This document shows, piece by piece, positions 61,646 through 64,000 of a DNA stretch of 64,000 nt (the stretch's first letter is position 1; every line of letters starts with the position of its first letter). The position numbers were made by a program, and so were the translations under genes. Origin of the DNA: Pedobacter sp. Leaf194 (GTDB taxonomy: Bacteria > Bacteroidota > Bacteroidia > Sphingobacteriales > Sphingobacteriaceae); NCBI RefSeq assembly GCF_001423945.1, contig NZ_LMPU01000014.1, positions 62,001 through 126,000 on the forward strand, read 5' to 3'. The notes under the pieces are model-generated. The model saw only the letters and a list, made by a program, of their open reading frames with translations, was not told where the DNA came from and ran no database searches.

Positions 61646-62830
61646 ATGGTAGATATCATCTTAAAAAAGGGCAAAGAAAAAGCAGCAATACAAAGGCATC
61701 CGTGGGTATTTTCTGGTGCTTTAGAGAAAGTTAAAGGAAAACCCGAAGATGGTGATGTTGTGAAGGTATTCGCCTTCGATAATGAATTTTTAGGTTACGG
61801 CTACTTTAACAGCAATTCACGCGTAGCCGTGCGTCTGCTGGAATGGGATGAAAAGCAGGTTATAGACAGGAGCTGGTATCAAAATCGTTTAAAACAAGCC
61901 ATCGCTTCGCGGAAATTTATATTGACAGAAGAAACAAATACCTGCCGCCTGGTTTTCTCCGAAGCTGATTTTTTACCTGGCTTAATTGTAGATAAGTATG
62001 CTGATTTTTTATCCCTGCAAATTCTAAGTTCGGGTATTGAAAAGGTAAAAACCGACATTGTTGAAGTTCTTAGAAGCGAGCTTAATCCAAAAGGAATTTT
62101 TGATAAAAGTGATGCAACCGCTCGCGGGCATGAAGGTTTACCAATTGAAAACGGACTTTTGTGGGGTGAAAATCCACCAGAATTCCTGGAAGTAAAAGAG
62201 AATGGAATTGTTTACAACATCAATATCGCCGAAGGCCAAAAATCTGGTTTTTATTGCGATCAGCGTGATAACCGGAAAATTTTAGCAAGCTACACAAAAG
62301 GCAAAAAGGTTTTAGATTGTTTCAGTTATAGTGGAGGTTTCAGCTTAAATAGTTTGGCAAATGGTGCTGAAGCCGTTACCAGTGTAGACAGTTCTGCTTT
62401 GGCTATTGATACGCTGAAACAAAATATTGATCTGAATAAATTTGAGGCAGCAAAAGTAACTACCATACAATCTGACGTTAATAAACAACTCCGTGCTTTT
62501 AAGGATTCGGGAGAATTATTTGATGTTATTGTTTTAGATCCACCAAAATACGCACCGTCCCGTTCGGCATTAGATAGAGCTGCCAGGGCATACAAAGATT
62601 TGAACAGACTCGGCATGTTACTGCTAAAACCGGGCGGCTTGCTGGCTACATTTTCTTGTTCCGGTGCGGTTGATATCGAAACTTTTAAGCAAATTATTGC
62701 CTGGGCTGCACTCGATGCCGGAAAAGAAGTTCAGATTATAAAACAATTTTGCCAACCTGAGGATCACCCTGTTCGCATTTCCTTCTCTGAAGGAGAATAT
62801 TTAAAAGGTTTGTTACTACGGGTTTTGTAA
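61646..62830 (+). CDS. rlmI: 23S rRNA (cytosine-5)-methyltransferase RlmI-like
   Basis: A 394-residue SAM-dependent rRNA methyltransferase resembling RlmI, which methylates a cytosine in 23S rRNA. The N-terminal PUA-type RNA-binding domain includes RHPWVFSGALEKVKG, a central EEHE-like domain follows, and the Rossmann methyltransferase part has VLDCFSYSGGFSL as motif I and DPPKYAPS as the catalytic-type motif. Length fits the family. It is monocistronic, 75 bases after the lacI gene and with its own -7 box. Confidence 0.9.
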   Translation: MVDIILKKGKEKAAIQRHPWVFSGALEKVKGKPEDGDVVKVFAFDNEFLGYGYFNSNSRVAVRLLEWDEKQVIDRSWYQNRLKQAIASRKFILTEETNTCRLVFSEADFLPGLIVDKYADFLSLQILSSGIEKVKTDIVEVLRSELNPKGIFDKSDATARGHEGLPIENGLLWGENPPEFLEVKENGIVYNINIAEGQKSGFYCDQRDNRKILASYTKGKKVLDCFSYSGGFSLNSLANGAEAVTSVDSSALAIDTLKQNIDLNKFEAAKVTTIQSDVNKQLRAFKDSGELFDVIVLDPPKYAPSRSALDRAARAYKDLNRLGMLLLKPGGLLATFSCSGAVDIETFKQIIAWAALDAGKEVQIIKQFCQPEDHPVRISFSEGEYLKGLLLRVL

Positions 62831-62875
62831 AATCGTCGAACTGTTTCGCAGGGTTTGTTTTCAGCCCTTTAAAAG

Positions 62876-63112
62876 CTAACTTTCAAGTTTTTCGTACTCG
62901 CCTTTAAAAGCATAATAACCGAAAATCATTAAACCTAAGCATATTGGGAAAAATATGAAAATGATGATGCTCCATTGTAGAATGGCGTTTGTCCGCTCGA
63001 TTTCTGTATGCGTCAAACCAACTTTGTTTATCGCCTGAATAATTAAGAAAGTCATTGCAATTGGCCCTAAAGCAATCCAGCATAAACCCAAAAATCTTTT
63101 TATCGTGTTCAT
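62876..63112 (-). CDS. Small two-helix membrane protein next to MFS transporter
   Basis: A 78-residue protein with two hydrophobic segments (about residues 7-27 and 46-68) and an intervening charged stretch with HTEIERTNA. It starts three bases after the upstream MFS gene stop, so it is translationally coupled. The tight linkage suggests a small accessory subunit of the transporter, which is an inference. I cannot name a family with confidence. Confidence 0.65.
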   Translation of the reverse strand: MNTIKRFLGLCWIALGPIAMTFLIIQAINKVGLTHTEIERTNAILQWSIIIFIFFPICLGLMIFGYYAFKGEYEKLES

Positions 63113-63115
63113 AAT

Positions 63116-64000
63116 TTAATCGTTTAGCTTTTCGTCTCTTTTGTTCGATAAATAAATGGTTCCGATTACAAGACTTAATGCTGCAATGCCAATTGGATAC
63201 CAAAGGCCTGAAAGTGGCGTAGAACCTTCAAAGCTTGCAATAAGTGTAGCAATAAACGGAACCAGACCTCCAAATACACCGTTGCCAATATGATAGGGTA
63301 AGGACATTGAGGTGTAGCGGATTTTTGTTGGAAAAAGTTCGACCAAAAATGCAGCAATTGGCCCGTAAACCATAGTGACCAATAAGATCTGAAAGAATAC
63401 CAGTCCAACAAACTTCCAGAAAATTGGTTCTGGTAAAATCTTATTTTTAACTACTTCGGTTCCTCGCTGAAAAACTTTCGAAAGCGAAACAGTATCCGTT
63501 ATCACCTTCGAATAACCAGAGCCATCTTTAAAAGAAAACTTGGTTTCTACAGTTCTTAGGGTATCGTTAGAGTTTGGCACGGCAACAAATACCGGCGAAC
63601 CTTGAATCTTTGAAACCAGTTCATTTTTAGCAAAGTTTTCTTCACTGGTATCGCTTAGAAAGGTTTTGTAAATTGGCCTGTAAAAGATTATGCCTAAAAG
63701 CATTCCGATTAGCATAATCCATTTCCGCCCAACTTTATCACTCCAGGCGCCAAAAACCACAAAAAAAGGTGCGGCAAAAGCTATTCCCCAAAGTAGAATA
63801 TACCTCGAATCGTTAAACTCGAGCTTGCATGTGTTCTCCAAAAACGATTGTGCATAAAACTGGCCGGTGTACCAGATAACGCCCTGCCCCATTGTAGCGC
63901 CAAAAAGAGCAAGCAAAACCATTTTAAAGTTAGCCTTATTATTAAAACTCTCTTTCAATGGATTCTTGGAAACCTTCCCCTCCGACTTTAACTTGGAAAA
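63116..64000 (-). CDS. MFS transporter, 5' end beyond the window
   Basis: The C-terminal part of a major facilitator superfamily permease; the frame is open to position 64000 with no start visible, so the N-terminal helices lie outside. The readable part includes MGQGVIWYTGQFYAQSF, the GAWSDKVGRKWIML loop typical of MFS (resembling MHS-type metabolite:proton symporters), and helices up to TIYLSNK. A hydrophilic insertion of about 85 residues follows the first readable helices, longer than in most MFS carriers. A small membrane protein gene follows three bases later. Substrate unknown. Confidence 0.85.
   Translation of the reverse strand, partial: FSKLKSEGKVSKNPLKESFNNKANFKMVLLALFGATMGQGVIWYTGQFYAQSFLENTCKLEFNDSRYILLWGIAFAAPFFVVFGAWSDKVGRKWIMLIGMLLGIIFYRPIYKTFLSDTSEENFAKNELVSKIQGSPVFVAVPNSNDTLRTVETKFSFKDGSGYSKVITDTVSLSKVFQRGTEVVKNKILPEPIFWKFVGLVFFQILLVTMVYGPIAAFLVELFPTKIRYTSMSLPYHIGNGVFGGLVPFIATLIASFEGSTPLSGLWYPIGIAALSLVIGTIYLSNKRDEKLND

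Overview
The window reads as chromosomal DNA of a Bacteroidota bacterium, most likely a soil or plant-associated member of the Sphingobacteriaceae (Pedobacter or Mucilaginibacter type). The support is GldD, a GLPGLI protein next to a TonB-dependent barrel protein, a SusC/SusD pair, many lipoproteins, TAnnTTTG-type -7 promoter boxes, few Shine-Dalgarno sequences and low G+C. The genus is an inference. No tRNA, rRNA, CRISPR array, prophage or insertion sequence was seen.

Positions 1-35140 are mostly core genes in short transcription units. They include pyruvate dehydrogenase E1 alpha and E2, a GxxExxY PD-(D/E)XK-like protein followed by a 139-bp repeat array, several lipoprotein hydrolases, YbaB, a MORN/TonB protein behind polA, and trmB with a cysteine-less alkyltransferase-like protein. 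Next come a GLPGLI/TonB-receptor pair, an ALDH7 dehydrogenase, a TPR protein, a phosphosulfolactate synthase homologue, aroE, gldD and a LolC/E-like permease. The stretch ends with a sodium symporter, csaA, tadA, sodA, and oxyR divergent from an AhpD-like peroxidase.

Positions 35172-61570 are a nearly continuous pectin utilization locus. Secreted enzymes (two CE12-type esterases, GH43, two CE8 pectinesterases, GH28, PL10 and a GH88/105 hydrolase with an extra C-terminal domain) are predicted to de-esterify and cut pectin. A SusC/SusD pair would import oligosaccharides across the outer membrane and an ExuT-like carrier would move uronates inward. UxaC, UxaB, UxaA, KdgK and Eda form a complete galacturonate-to-pyruvate plus glyceraldehyde-3-phosphate route, and a GapN-like dehydrogenase follows. 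A LacI-type regulator is divergent from susC. An identical 15-bp sequence containing a LacI-type half operator occurs both in the susC/lacI gap and in the distant GH43/CE8 gap, with weaker relatives before the GH28 and kdgK genes, so one regulator probably ties the whole locus together.

The right end holds rlmI, a small two-helix membrane protein and an MFS transporter that runs off the window. The most interesting non-gene signals are the 139-bp tandem repeats beside the nuclease-like gene, an 82-bp imperfect palindrome between gapN and an esterase, a shorter inverted repeat before aroE, and the LacI operator set.
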